A stretch of 64,000 nucleotides of DNA from Pseudomonadota bacterium. GTDB lineage: Bacteria > Pseudomonadota > Gammaproteobacteria > Steroidobacterales > Steroidobacteraceae. Below the pieces are notes generated by a model. That model saw only the letters and a list, made by a program, of their open reading frames with translations. It was not told where the DNA came from and ran no database searches. The position numbers and the translations under genes were made by a program. The DNA is taken from assembly GCA_018241425.1 (NCBI GenBank), contig JAFEDU010000001.1:620001-684000 (forward strand). The letters are read 5' to 3'. Positions 49,994 through 57,473 of this stretch are shown one piece after another (the first letter of the stretch is position 1; each line of letters opens with the position of its first letter).

Positions 49994-51202
49994 TCACGCC
50001 GCCTCGACGCGCGGACCCGGCGCCGCGGCACCCCGACGCTGGCGTGCCCCGAGCCACGCCGCGCACAGGAAGGCGCCGTAACACACGGCCACGAGCAGGA
50101 TGCCCGCCCGCAGTAGTGCCTGTAGGCCGCCGCCGCGGATCAAGAATGCACCCATGTAGGGACCGATGGCGAGCGTCAGGTGGGTCACCGTGCCGTACAG
50201 GGCGATGAAGCGTCCGCTGGGATCGAGCTCGGCGAACATCACCATGAAGTACGGAATGACGTAGCTCCAGGCGATCTGGAAGGCCGCGTTGATCACGAAG
50301 AAGGCGATCACGGGGCTGCGGAACTCGCCGAGCCGGAGCAGCAGGTACAGGGAACTGGCCTGCACGAGTGCGCTGACGAGCAGTGGTCCGGCGCGTCCGA
50401 GCCGGAGCCCGAGGCCGGCCGCGAGTCCCGCCCCGAGGAGGCTGACGATGAGCCCGACACTGAGCGCCTGCCCGGTCTGGGCCAGCGTAAGTCCCGCGCT
50501 CCGGGCGACGCCCTCGAGGTATCCCCACACGCCACCGATCATCAGGAAGTAGACGCCGGCGCCCACGAGCAGTGCGAGTGCGCGCGGCACGGCCTGGCGC
50601 CAATGGAATTCGCCCGCCGACGCCGGCACTTCCGCGCGATCGGGGTAATACCTCAGCGCCAGTACCAGGCACGGCACCAGCCACACGGCGATGAAGAGGT
50701 AGACCGAGTCCAGGCGCCAGCCGGGCTCAACGGCGTCGAGTACGTACAGGCCGATCGCCGAGAAGATCACCTGCACGACGAGCAGGAGCCCTGCGTTGCG
50801 GTCCGCGTGCTTCCCCTCGAGGACGCCCGCCAGCCCGATCGCGAACCCGACGCCGCTCACCGCCCCGCACAGCAGGCGCAATGCGACGAGGGCCCCGAAG
50901 GAATGGACGCCGAGACACGCGAGGTTGAGCACCAGGAAGAGCAGCAGCGCTCCGATCCCGAGTGGGCGCCACGGCGCGCGCCGCAGCCAGAACGGGCCGG
51001 TCGCGGTGACTAGCGCGATCCCGAGCAGGTCCATCGAGGCGAGCAGCCCGATGTCGGTCTCGCTCAGGTGCAGCTCATCCGTCAGCGCCCCGACAAAGCT
51101 CGGCAGGATCAGGAGCATCGCCTCGTTGATGGAGGTGGCCAGGAGCAGCGTCCACAACGCGCCCGGGGTGTCGACCGGCCGAACTCTCCTGCCCTGCTGC
51201 AA
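49994..51202 (-). CDS. MFS transporter heading the ureohydrolase operon
   Basis: 402 aa with 12 predicted hydrophobic helices. LLATSINEAMLLILPSFVGALTDELHLSETDIGLLASMDLLG at the N-terminus and the R-rich loop after helix 2 match the major facilitator superfamily. It leads a same-strand run (MFS, ureohydrolase, TSUP, GH39) with gaps of only 42, 21 and 18 bp. It could import the guanidine compound cleaved by the ureohydrolase. Substrate is not inferable from sequence. Confidence 0.87.
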   Translation of the reverse strand: MQQGRRVRPVDTPGALWTLLLATSINEAMLLILPSFVGALTDELHLSETDIGLLASMDLLGIALVTATGPFWLRRAPWRPLGIGALLLFLVLNLACLGVHSFGALVALRLLCGAVSGVGFAIGLAGVLEGKHADRNAGLLLVVQVIFSAIGLYVLDAVEPGWRLDSVYLFIAVWLVPCLVLALRYYPDRAEVPASAGEFHWRQAVPRALALLVGAGVYFLMIGGVWGYLEGVARSAGLTLAQTGQALSVGLIVSLLGAGLAAGLGLRLGRAGPLLVSALVQASSLYLLLRLGEFRSPVIAFFVINAAFQIAWSYVIPYFMVMFAELDPSGRFIALYGTVTHLTLAIGPYMGAFLIRGGGLQALLRAGILLVAVCYGAFLCAAWLGARQRRGAAAPGPRVEAA

Positions 51203-51345
51203 TCCCCCTCCCCCACTTGAAACCGGTGTTTGCGCGCCCGTACTTCTGGCGGTACGTTTTACAGCCGCCGCACGGTCACCGGTGCATACCGCCCCATGAC
51301 TTGCGCATCCCGGACCGATTCACTTTATCAGGATGGCGTTCTCCC

Positions 51346-51795
51346 ATGGACAGTGTTCCGTCGCTCCTGGCGCTGGACAAGCCGGATCTCACCACCGACC
51401 CGGACGCGCGCCGCGCGGCCAAGGACGAACGGGTGGCGGTCGAGTTTGCCGATCGAGCCGGCGAGCTAGTCAGTGCCGTGGGGGTCAACCGCTACTCCCT
51501 GGGCGACGCGCTCATTACCGGCTCGACCGGGGACCGATGGTGCGTCTCGCGCGACCGCTTCGATGCGAAGTACGACCCGGTACCTCCGACCGCACGCGGT
51601 GGCGCGGGCACCTACGCCAACCGGCCCGTGGTCGTGCTGGCGAAGCGCATGAGCCAGCCCTTCACGGTGGCGCGCTCCGCCGGGGGCGACCTGCTGCGCG
51701 GCGCAGCGGGCGACTGGCTCGTCCAGTACGCCCCGGGAGACCACGGCGTCGTCGAGCAGACGCGCTTTGCGCGAGTCTACCGGCTGATCGCCTAG
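51346..51795 (+). CDS. PGDYG-motif protein
   Basis: 149 aa soluble protein ending in GDWLVQYAPGDHGVVEQTRFARVYRLI, close to the PGDYG family consensus (here PGDHG). The middle has ARGGAGTYANRPVVVLAKRM, also family-like. Function of the family is unknown. The ATG at 51346 was chosen because the upstream in-frame part is not protein-like. It is monocistronic, followed by a convergent MAPEG gene. Confidence 0.75.
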   Translation: MDSVPSLLALDKPDLTTDPDARRAAKDERVAVEFADRAGELVSAVGVNRYSLGDALITGSTGDRWCVSRDRFDAKYDPVPPTARGGAGTYANRPVVVLAKRMSQPFTVARSAGGDLLRGAAGDWLVQYAPGDHGVVEQTRFARVYRLIA

Positions 51796-51860
51796 CGGGA
51801 ACATGTTGGAACTGGTCGGGACCGGAGCGGGCTGGAACGCTCTCGTGGCGCAGCCAGTCC

Positions 51861-52256
51861 CTAAGCAGCGGCTACAGAACTCGCAAGCAGCCACGCGCAA
51901 CAAGCAAGCCCTGCAGTGGACACCGTGGACCTGAAGGTCGACCACTGCTTCAGATACGCGATGGGGTGCAGGACCCTGAACGCCAGGAACAGGGTGCTCG
52001 CGATCACGACATGGCTGGACTCAACACCGGTGACCCGGGCGGCAAGGAGCGAGGCGCTGAACAAGGTGGCCGCTTCCCAGGCATTCTGCTGCGAGGCGTA
52101 GATGCGGGCGCCATAGGCATCCAGCTGCGCTGCCTGCGCACGCGGATTCGCGTTGTCCACGGCCCCGAACGACTGCTTGCGGTACACGGCGCCGTACGTC
52201 GCCAGTATGTAAGGGATCAGCAGGACCAAGGCCAGACACAGGAAGGACAGCTTCAT
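51861..52256 (-). CDS. MAPEG-family small membrane protein
   Basis: 131 aa with four hydrophobic helices and the motif DNANPRAQAAQLDAYGARIYASQQNAWEA followed by FLAFRVLHPIAYLKQW, matching bacterial MAPEG proteins (microsomal glutathione transferase relatives). The bacterial members are mostly uncharacterised. The start ATG is 209 bp from the next gene. No further context. Confidence 0.8.
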   Translation of the reverse strand: MKLSFLCLALVLLIPYILATYGAVYRKQSFGAVDNANPRAQAAQLDAYGARIYASQQNAWEAATLFSASLLAARVTGVESSHVVIASTLFLAFRVLHPIAYLKQWSTFRSTVSTAGLACCAWLLASSVAAA

Positions 52257-52464
52257 CTGGAGACTCCCATCGTGGTTCTCAGGCGCACTTCTGCCAGCCG
52301 ATTATGGATGTTGTGCGTCTGGCTGCACGTAGATTGCACGATGCGGCGACCGTGGTCGTTGTCCGCCGTATTTTCCTGTGCCCACCACGAGCACCTACGG
52401 ATTGCCCGTCCGTCGGCTCAATAAAGCACTTTGACGTCGTTACCTCATAGCGTCAGCATGACGT

Positions 52465-52695
52465 GTGGGGAACCCCAAACGAGCCACCGTCTACTTTTCC
52501 GCCGAGGTGCATAAGGCCCTGCGCCTTCGGGCAGCTGCCTCCGAGCGGTCCATCTCCGACATGGTTAACGAAGCTGTGCGCATAGCACTCCCCGAAGACG
52601 CATCGGATCTTGAGGCTTTTTCTGAGCGCCCTGACGAAAAGAGCGCCTCGTTTGAGAGTTTCTTGAAGCGTCTAAAGCGGCGTGGCCTTAAATGA
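52465..52695 (+). CDS. Orphan RHH (CopG-like) antitoxin
   Basis: 76 aa. The N-terminal KRATVYFSAEVHKALRLRAAASERSISDMVNEAVRIAL forms a ribbon-helix-helix DNA-binding fold; the acidic C-terminus resembles antitoxin tails. GTG start without a good ribosome site. The stop overlaps an ATG (ATGA), the usual antitoxin-toxin junction, but the next frame reads only three codons before a stop, so the toxin appears lost. The AT-richer composition differs from the core genes. Autonomous regulator is an alternative. Confidence 0.7.
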   Translation: MGNPKRATVYFSAEVHKALRLRAAASERSISDMVNEAVRIALPEDASDLEAFSERPDEKSASFESFLKRLKRRGLK

Positions 52696-52725
52696 ACTCC
52701 TAATCAAAGCCGCTGCGGTCTGCAG

Positions 52726-52956
52726 TTAGTCCCACCCCGCCCGCTCATCTTCCACGTGTTCGGAGGCGCTGCGCCCGACCCAGTATTCTTTGCCGAGCCC
52801 CTTGAGCTCAAGAATTGAAAGCTGCTCGGGAATCTCCAAGGCGGCACTGAGTAGTGCCGTGACCTCTTGGCCGATCGAGCGGCGCTCACGTTTGGCACGT
52901 GCCTCAAGCTTCTCGTACAGCGAATCGGGCAGATTCTTGATGGTTAGGTTAGCCAT
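52726..52956 (-). CDS. Orphan VapB/FitA-like RHH antitoxin
   Basis: 76 aa. MANLTIKNLPDSLYEKLEARAKRERRSIGQEVTALL is a typical Arc/RHH antitoxin N-terminus; the C-terminal SEHVEDERAGWD resembles the toxin-neutralising tail of VapB/FitA proteins. No PIN-domain toxin follows on the minus strand; instead it meets the other orphan antitoxin tail-to-tail with a 30-bp gap. Probably a leftover of a toxin-antitoxin module. Confidence 0.72.
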   Translation of the reverse strand: MANLTIKNLPDSLYEKLEARAKRERRSIGQEVTALLSAALEIPEQLSILELKGLGKEYWVGRSASEHVEDERAGWD

Positions 52957-53180
52957 AGATCCTCAATATTGCCCCAGTCTGGAGTCGAGGGATCTGTCAT
53001 GCAAATGCGCTTGCGGTTACGAGGAGCTCAAGCTCGAAACAGAAAATCGTCACGGGAACCTGGCTTGCACCCCGATTGCACTGCAAGCCAAATGCGTAGC
53101 CACTCATTGGCTTAGCAATCAGTCGAACGGGTTGCGTCACTGATAAAAGGAGCTTGCGATCAAAGTCGTGGACGAAAATG

Positions 53181-53196
53181 CATTACCGTGGTAATG
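53181..53196. promoter_or_regulatory. Operator palindrome upstream of vapBC
   Basis: CATTACCGTGGTAATG, a perfect 7-bp inverted repeat with a 2-bp centre, ends 8 bp before the vapB ATG. This is the expected position for autoregulatory binding by the AbrB-type antitoxin. Confidence 0.6.
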
Positions 53197-53203
53197 TCAT
53201 AGG

Positions 53204-53467
53204 ATGGAAAATGTCAAATCCAAGGTGACTGCGCAGGGCCAAATTTCTGTACCTGCCGAAGTGAGACGGAAGCTTGGCGTGGGTCCAGGCTCCGTACTTG
53301 AATGGGTCGCGAAAGATGGGGCGTTCGAAGTGAGACGTGCAGGTCTCCACACTTCAGCAGAGATTCACCGGCGATTGTTCCCACGTGGTGCTCCAACAGT
53401 CGAGGCACCGATCGACACGAAGGCCGCGATCCGCAAGCACATGCGGAAGAAACATGCTGGCCGTTGA
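53204..53467 (+). CDS. SpoVT-AbrB-type antitoxin (VapB-like)
   Basis: 87 aa. VKSKVTAQGQISVPAEVRRKLGVGPGSVLEWV is a swapped-hairpin AbrB DNA-binding domain; the basic C-terminus (RKHMRKKHAGR) would contact the toxin. The PIN toxin gene starts inside its 3' end (14-bp overlap), the normal order antitoxin-toxin. A palindromic operator lies just upstream, so autoregulation by the complex is likely. Confidence 0.88.
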   Translation: MENVKSKVTAQGQISVPAEVRRKLGVGPGSVLEWVAKDGAFEVRRAGLHTSAEIHRRLFPRGAPTVEAPIDTKAAIRKHMRKKHAGR

Positions 53468-53834
53468 CACCAACATCCTGGTTCGCCTCATCGCACGTGA
53501 TGACGAACAACAAACCCATGCAGCCGAACGCGCCGTGCGCTCGGGCGGCTGGATATCTCAACTGGTTCTTGCCGAGACGCTTTGGGTATTGACCTCGGTG
53601 TACTCACTCGACCGCGCGAAGACGGCCGAAACTGTGGCGCTGCTCCTGAACCATAGCACTCTTACGATCCAGGACTACGCGACTGTTGAAGCGGCGCTCG
53701 AGCAATTCCGGAAGAACCCCAACGTCGACTTCTCTGGCTGCCTCGTACTCGAGATTGCCCGCAAGGCCGGGCACTTGCCGCTGGCCACTTTCGACCGGGC
53801 CCTCGGCAAATGTGCAGGCACACAACGCCTATAG
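53454..53834 (+). CDS. vapC: PIN-domain toxin ribonuclease (VapC)
   Basis: 126 aa. The four acidic residues of the PIN active site are visible: Asp5 (VDTN), Glu41 (LAETLW), Asp92 (VDFSG) and Asp114 (TFDRAL). VapC toxins cleave RNA, often tRNA, and are neutralised by VapB. The ATG overlaps the antitoxin 3' end by 14 bp. The module is complete, in contrast to the orphan antitoxins either side. Confidence 0.9.
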   Translation: MLAVDTNILVRLIARDDEQQTHAAERAVRSGGWISQLVLAETLWVLTSVYSLDRAKTAETVALLLNHSTLTIQDYATVEAALEQFRKNPNVDFSGCLVLEIARKAGHLPLATFDRALGKCAGTQRL

Positions 53835-54003
53835 CGCCGCTGGCCGATCGGTGGGCTGGCCGCCAACCAATGCACTACAAGAGATCTACACTGAACCGAG
53901 AAACGTGGCACGCAAGCCGCTGATCCACGTGGTCCCGCGCACAACATAGACGGATTGCGCCTCCGTCGGCCCGGCAGTCTTGCCGCTCACGCAATGAAGT
54001 GCC

Positions 54004-54024
54004 GTCCTCGAGATCTTCGAGGAC
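54004..54024. terminator. Hairpin downstream of vapC
   Basis: Perfect 8-bp stem GTCCTCGA / TCGAGGAC with a 5-nt loop, 170 bp after vapC and 84 bp past the stop of the minus-strand secreted protein gene. It may terminate either transcript. The surrounding 273 bp contains no supported gene. Confidence 0.35.
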
Positions 54025-54050
54025 AGCTCGAGAAGCGCGATGCACTGCGC

Positions 54051-54087
54051 AGGCGGCTCGCGAGGTGACATACGGCGCGAGCCGCCT
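54051..54087 (-). terminator. Hairpin downstream of the small secreted protein gene
   Basis: Perfect 11-bp inverted repeat AGGCGGCTCGC / GCGAGCCGCCT with a 15-nt loop, 20 bp beyond the stop on the minus strand. No T-tract follows. Confidence 0.5.
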
Positions 54088-54107
54088 GAACGAGTCCGCG
54101 AGAACGG

Positions 54108-54437
54108 TCAGGCACGGGGACTCCCGATTAGCAGTCGTGCACTCTCCTGCGCATCGCTGCGAGCCAGTCCCCGGAATACATTCGAACTTGCTGCGGGCAG
54201 CGGACGTCCGGGGGAGGTCTCACCCGACAGCACACGACGTGCACTCGCCTGGGCATCTGCGCCAGCTCGCGTTTCGACTCTATTGGTCAAGACGTGAACG
54301 TTGGCCACTGGAGCGGTGTCCAGTAATGAACGTGCGTGGGACTGGGCGTCATCGCCAGCGCCCGCAGTACCTGCCAAGCTGATTGCGGACAGGCCAGCCA
54401 ACAGTGGCCCGATAAAGAGGTTGGAACGAATGGTCAT
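54108..54437 (-). CDS. Small secreted protein with three DAQxxAR repeats
   Basis: 109 aa. A signal peptide ends near SLAGTAGAG. The mature part has three copies of a short motif, DDAQSHARSLL, ADAQASARRVL and SDAQESARLLI, spaced about 30 residues apart with Pro/Gly/Ser linkers. TAGGAG lies 7 nt before the ATG. The gene is directly downstream of a MarR regulator gene and has a copy of its operator in front, so it is probably the regulator's target. No function is known to me. Confidence 0.78.
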   Translation of the reverse strand: MTIRSNLFIGPLLAGLSAISLAGTAGAGDDAQSHARSLLDTAPVANVHVLTNRVETRAGADAQASARRVLSGETSPGRPLPAASSNVFRGLARSDAQESARLLIGSPRA

Positions 54438-54451
54438 GGTCAATCTCCTAT

Positions 54452-54469
54452 TGCATGTATATGCATGTA
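54452..54469. promoter_or_regulatory. MarR operator copy 2
   Basis: TGCATGTATATGCATGTA aligns with the palindrome upstream of the MarR gene (shared pattern TRCATGTATMTRCATGTA). It lies 15-32 bp before the secreted protein start, between the two genes. Confidence 0.65.
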
Positions 54470-54488
54470 TATGATCCAAAAGAACGGG

Positions 54489-54914
54489 TCACGCATCCAG
54501 GCGGGATGCCACCTCGAAGGAAGCCTTCCTGAGAGCAAGGGCCTGGGGCTTGCCCACGCGCCTCTCGAACTCCGCCTGCGCCGCCTCCCACTTCGGACTG
54601 AGCTTCTTCAGCTGTTGACCACCGAGCGGCGTGAGTGTCCATTTACGGAGCCGCCGGTCGGACCCTACGGTGTCCACCGCGAGCCCTGCCTTCTTGATCA
54701 GCCCAAGCGAACGGGTCGCCGTCGTCTGGTCAATCCCGATGACTTCTGCGACTTCAGTCGTCGTCAGGCCCGGCACCCGCTCGAGCACCTGCAACGCGGT
54801 GAATTGGGTAGCGTGAAGCCCGGTCCCGGCAAGCACCGACTCATATAGAGAAGTCACCGCACGGGCGGCCTGGCGAAGGGTCGCGCAGTAGCAGGGCAAT
54901 GAGTGCAGGTTCAT
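54489..54914 (-). CDS. MarR-family transcriptional regulator
   Basis: 141 aa winged helix-turn-helix protein. The DNA-binding part is visible (about 45-95): TTTEVAEVIGIDQTTATRSLGLIKKAGLAVDTVGSDRRLRKWTLTPLG with the wing residues DRR. The ATG at 54914 was preferred over an upstream in-frame start because that would run through the operator. Many MarR proteins repress their own gene and a neighbour; paired operators here fit that. Ligand unknown. Confidence 0.9.
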   Translation of the reverse strand: MNLHSLPCYCATLRQAARAVTSLYESVLAGTGLHATQFTALQVLERVPGLTTTEVAEVIGIDQTTATRSLGLIKKAGLAVDTVGSDRRLRKWTLTPLGGQQLKKLSPKWEAAQAEFERRVGKPQALALRKASFEVASRLDA

Positions 54915-54925
54915 GGAAAGTATAA

Positions 54926-54943
54926 TACATGTATCTACATGTA
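54926..54943. promoter_or_regulatory. MarR operator copy 1 (autoregulatory)
   Basis: TACATGTATCTACATGTA, a perfect palindrome of two 8-bp arms, each arm itself palindromic, starting 12 bp upstream of the MarR start. A TATACT hexamer between it and the gene could be a -10, so the operator would cover the promoter. Confidence 0.72.
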
Positions 54944-55045
54944 GTGTCAACCTCGGCACCCATGACCGTGCCTGGGAGCCGCACGGATTCGCCTAAGAGG
55001 ACTTGCTGCCTTAGTCTTGGCTTCAGACCACACGGGGGAATCTCC

Positions 55046-55456
55046 ATGAAACAGCAGCAAGTTGCGGGCAGCTGCCTATGCGGCGCGGTGACCTATGAGG
55101 CTGTGGGAGAGCCGCAGCGCTTCTTCTTTTGTCACTGCTCACGCTGCCGCAAGGCCTCTGGCAGCGCCCACGCTGCGAACATCTTCCTGCAACCGGGGAC
55201 CCTCAGGTTTCTCACGGGCGAAGACCAGGTACGCAAATTCAAGCTCCCGGAAGCGACCCGCTTCGGGAATCACTTTTGCGGCACCTGTGGTGCCCGGCTA
55301 CCCCGCCAGGGCGGCGACATGGTGGTGATACCCGCGGGCTCCTTGAACACCGACGCACCGCTCGCGCCCCAGGCACGTATCTTCATGGGATCCCGCGCGC
55401 CCTGGTCCTGCCACGGCGACCAGGTGCCCTGTTTCGACCAGTTGCCGACCGCCTAG
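55046..55456 (+). CDS. GFA (CENP-V/GFA) family zinc protein
   Basis: 136 aa. Cys ligands are visible at Cys10 and Cys12 (SCLCGAV), Cys29, Cys31 and Cys34 (CHCSRCRK) and Cys78/Cys81 (FCGTCG), the pattern of the GFA/CENP-V fold first linked to S-hydroxymethylglutathione formation. Most homologues have no proven reaction. The start was set at ATG 55046; a longer in-frame extension begins in the MarR promoter region. A decayed second copy of its 3' end lies at 58510-58612. Confidence 0.87.
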   Translation: MKQQQVAGSCLCGAVTYEAVGEPQRFFFCHCSRCRKASGSAHAANIFLQPGTLRFLTGEDQVRKFKLPEATRFGNHFCGTCGARLPRQGGDMVVIPAGSLNTDAPLAPQARIFMGSRAPWSCHGDQVPCFDQLPTA

Positions 55457-55545
55457 AGCACGTGCACCGCGGGCTGATGCCAACCACGCGTGGCTCAAAC
55501 ACATGCTCATGACCTCACCAGGCGGCAGCCTTCCTCTGTCCACCC

Positions 55546-55574
55546 TGAGGTGATTAGGCCCGCTAATCACCTCA
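55546..55574. repeat. Perfect inverted repeat upstream of the C69 peptidase gene
   Basis: TGAGGTGATTAG / CTAATCACCTCA, a perfect 12-bp stem with a 5-nt loop, and a further GAGGTGA direct copy 7 bp downstream. It is 90 bp after the GFA gene and 100 bp before the peptidase. The extra direct copy suggests an operator, though a terminator is possible. Confidence 0.45.
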
Positions 55575-55673
55575 CGGACTGAGGTGAATCTAGAGTTCGC
55601 CGGCCGTCTGCCCCAGACCCTGGGTGCACTGCGGCCGAGTTTCCCAGTTCGTCTGTCCCGGAGTACTACAGCA

Positions 55674-57212
55674 ATGCCCAGCCTCACCCGGAGCCTCCGA
55701 CCGCTCACAGGCCTCAGAGCCCTGATCGTGATGTGCGCCCTCCTCCATGCAGGGTCTACTTGGGCGAGCTACGCGATCTTTGTCGGCAATCATCTGACCG
55801 CCGACGGCAGCACGCTGCTTGGGGGCACCGGGGACGAGCCCTCAAGCCACTGGCTCGAGATCGTCCCTGAAGCCTCCCATGCGCCCGGATCGATGATCCG
55901 TGTCGGGGTGACGAAGCAAGCCAATTTCCCCGGTGAGCTCATCGATATCCCGCAAGCCCCAACGACGGCCCGGTACCTCACGATGAACTACAGTGAGTAC
56001 GACGGCTTCCCTGCCCCGCTGACCAATGGCGGACTCAACGAGTTCGGCGTCGCGGTGCGCGATGTCTGGTCGCCGTCGCGGGACGAGCTGCAGAAGATGA
56101 CGGCGAACCCGCAACGCGGGCTCAACTACAGCGACCTGTCACGGATCGCGATGGAGCGCGCCCACAGCGCCCGGGAAGCCGTGGAGATCGTAGGCGCTCT
56201 GATCGACAAGTACGGATATGCAACCTACGGCGGCAATTCACACCTGTTCGCGGACTCCAGGGAGGGCTGGGTATTGATCGACTTCGCCGGCAGCAAGAGG
56301 CTGTGGATTGCCGAGCGGATCGGACCGGACGAGGTGCGCATGTCCTATCCGGGATACATCCTGGAAATCCCGCTGGATTTCAGGAACCACCCGGACCGGT
56401 ATCGGGGCTCCGCCAACTTCATCTCCTTCGCGGTGTCGCAGGGCTGGTTCAGCCCGAAGTCGGGCAAGCCGTTCAACGTGAACGAGGTCTACCAGGGCGG
56501 CAAGGGCCGCGCACCCGCAGTGAAGGTCATCGAGGAGCGCTTGCGTGAGCGCGCTGCCAGCTCAAAAATCACGGTTCGAGACCTCATGGATACGGTTCGC
56601 GATCCCTTGGTGTCCGGAGACCAGAACGGCTACGGGGAAGTGGCCCACCTGCGCCCCGGGGTTTCGCATCCGGAGCTCAACCTCCTGTGGGTGGCGGCAA
56701 CCGGCTCGGTCACCGCGCCTTACATCCCCTACTGGATCGGCGTCACCCGGGTGCCGCCCGAGTACGGTCGCCACCGGTACCTGAGCCACGGTGAGTCCGA
56801 AGGATTCGTGACGAGGGACTGGCAGATCCAGGAGGCCTCCGAGTTCGCCTACGTAACGTTCAAGCGCCTGATGTATTACACCTGCGACAAGCCGGACAAG
56901 TTCCTCCCCGAGGTGACCGAGTCCTTCACTGCATTTGAAAACCAGAGCATCCGGGAGTCGCGGGACGTCGAGGCGACTGCGGTGAAGCTCCTCGAGGCGG
57001 GCGAGAAAGCCATGGCTGCGGACGTGCTGACGAGCTACAGCAACAAGCGCGCCCTCGACGGCCTCGAGCTCGGAAAGGCCCTGCTCGGGAGCATCGAGGC
57101 GCGCTATCTCCTCTTGTACGGCTATCGCGCCCCCCGGGGAACGCAGATGAGCCAAACCGACGATGACCGCGAAGCGCTGGTCGGCTGCGGAAAGGTCCTT
57201 CCCTGGGAGTAA
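55674..57212 (+). CDS. C69-type dipeptidase-like Ntn hydrolase with Ser at the nucleophile site
   Basis: 512 aa. A signal peptide ends at ...GSTWA. The mature sequence would begin SYAIFVGNHLTADGSTLLGGTGDEPSSHW, aligning with the CTxxxVGxxASxDGS start of PepD-like C69 peptidases. The residue that is Cys in those enzymes is Ser32 here. Further family segments are MNYSEYDGFPAPLTNGGLNEFGVAVRDVWS, ERAHSAREAVEIVGALIDKYG and ADSREGWVLIDFAG. Ntn hydrolases can use Cys, Ser or Thr, so activity is possible. The start ATG is followed by a basic region and hydrophobic core as expected. Confidence 0.85.
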   Translation: MPSLTRSLRPLTGLRALIVMCALLHAGSTWASYAIFVGNHLTADGSTLLGGTGDEPSSHWLEIVPEASHAPGSMIRVGVTKQANFPGELIDIPQAPTTARYLTMNYSEYDGFPAPLTNGGLNEFGVAVRDVWSPSRDELQKMTANPQRGLNYSDLSRIAMERAHSAREAVEIVGALIDKYGYATYGGNSHLFADSREGWVLIDFAGSKRLWIAERIGPDEVRMSYPGYILEIPLDFRNHPDRYRGSANFISFAVSQGWFSPKSGKPFNVNEVYQGGKGRAPAVKVIEERLRERAASSKITVRDLMDTVRDPLVSGDQNGYGEVAHLRPGVSHPELNLLWVAATGSVTAPYIPYWIGVTRVPPEYGRHRYLSHGESEGFVTRDWQIQEASEFAYVTFKRLMYYTCDKPDKFLPEVTESFTAFENQSIRESRDVEATAVKLLEAGEKAMAADVLTSYSNKRALDGLELGKALLGSIEARYLLLYGYRAPRGTQMSQTDDDREALVGCGKVLPWE

Positions 57213-57219
57213 GCCCTTG

Positions 57220-57240
57220 CGGTGCACGCAAACTGCACCG
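57220..57240 (+). terminator. Hairpin after the C69 peptidase gene
   Basis: CGGTGCA, 7-nt loop, TGCACCG, 8 bp beyond the stop. No T-tract. The rest of the 261-bp gap to the next gene shows nothing further that I recognise. Confidence 0.45.
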
Positions 57241-57473
57241 ACTCCGGACACGGGCTTCCCCACTCACGGACTTGCGCGCTGAACCAACGGAGTGCATGTC
57301 CGTTGATCGCACTCTTGACTGGATGTTTAAATCACTGACCATTGGATCCGAAGTGATCCGATGGCTTCTCGCACAGTGACTCTAGCTCGATCCAGACCTG
57401 CGTAAGCGCCCGCGCGTCGCCACTTGCTCACTTGCTTGCGAGGCCGCCCCACCCGAGGGCCTTCGTTTCAGGG

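Noticed and set aside
52396..52464. Operator from TGACGTC and ATGACGT repeats before the first orphan antitoxin
   Set aside because: Repeats are short and irregular; not distinct enough to claim.
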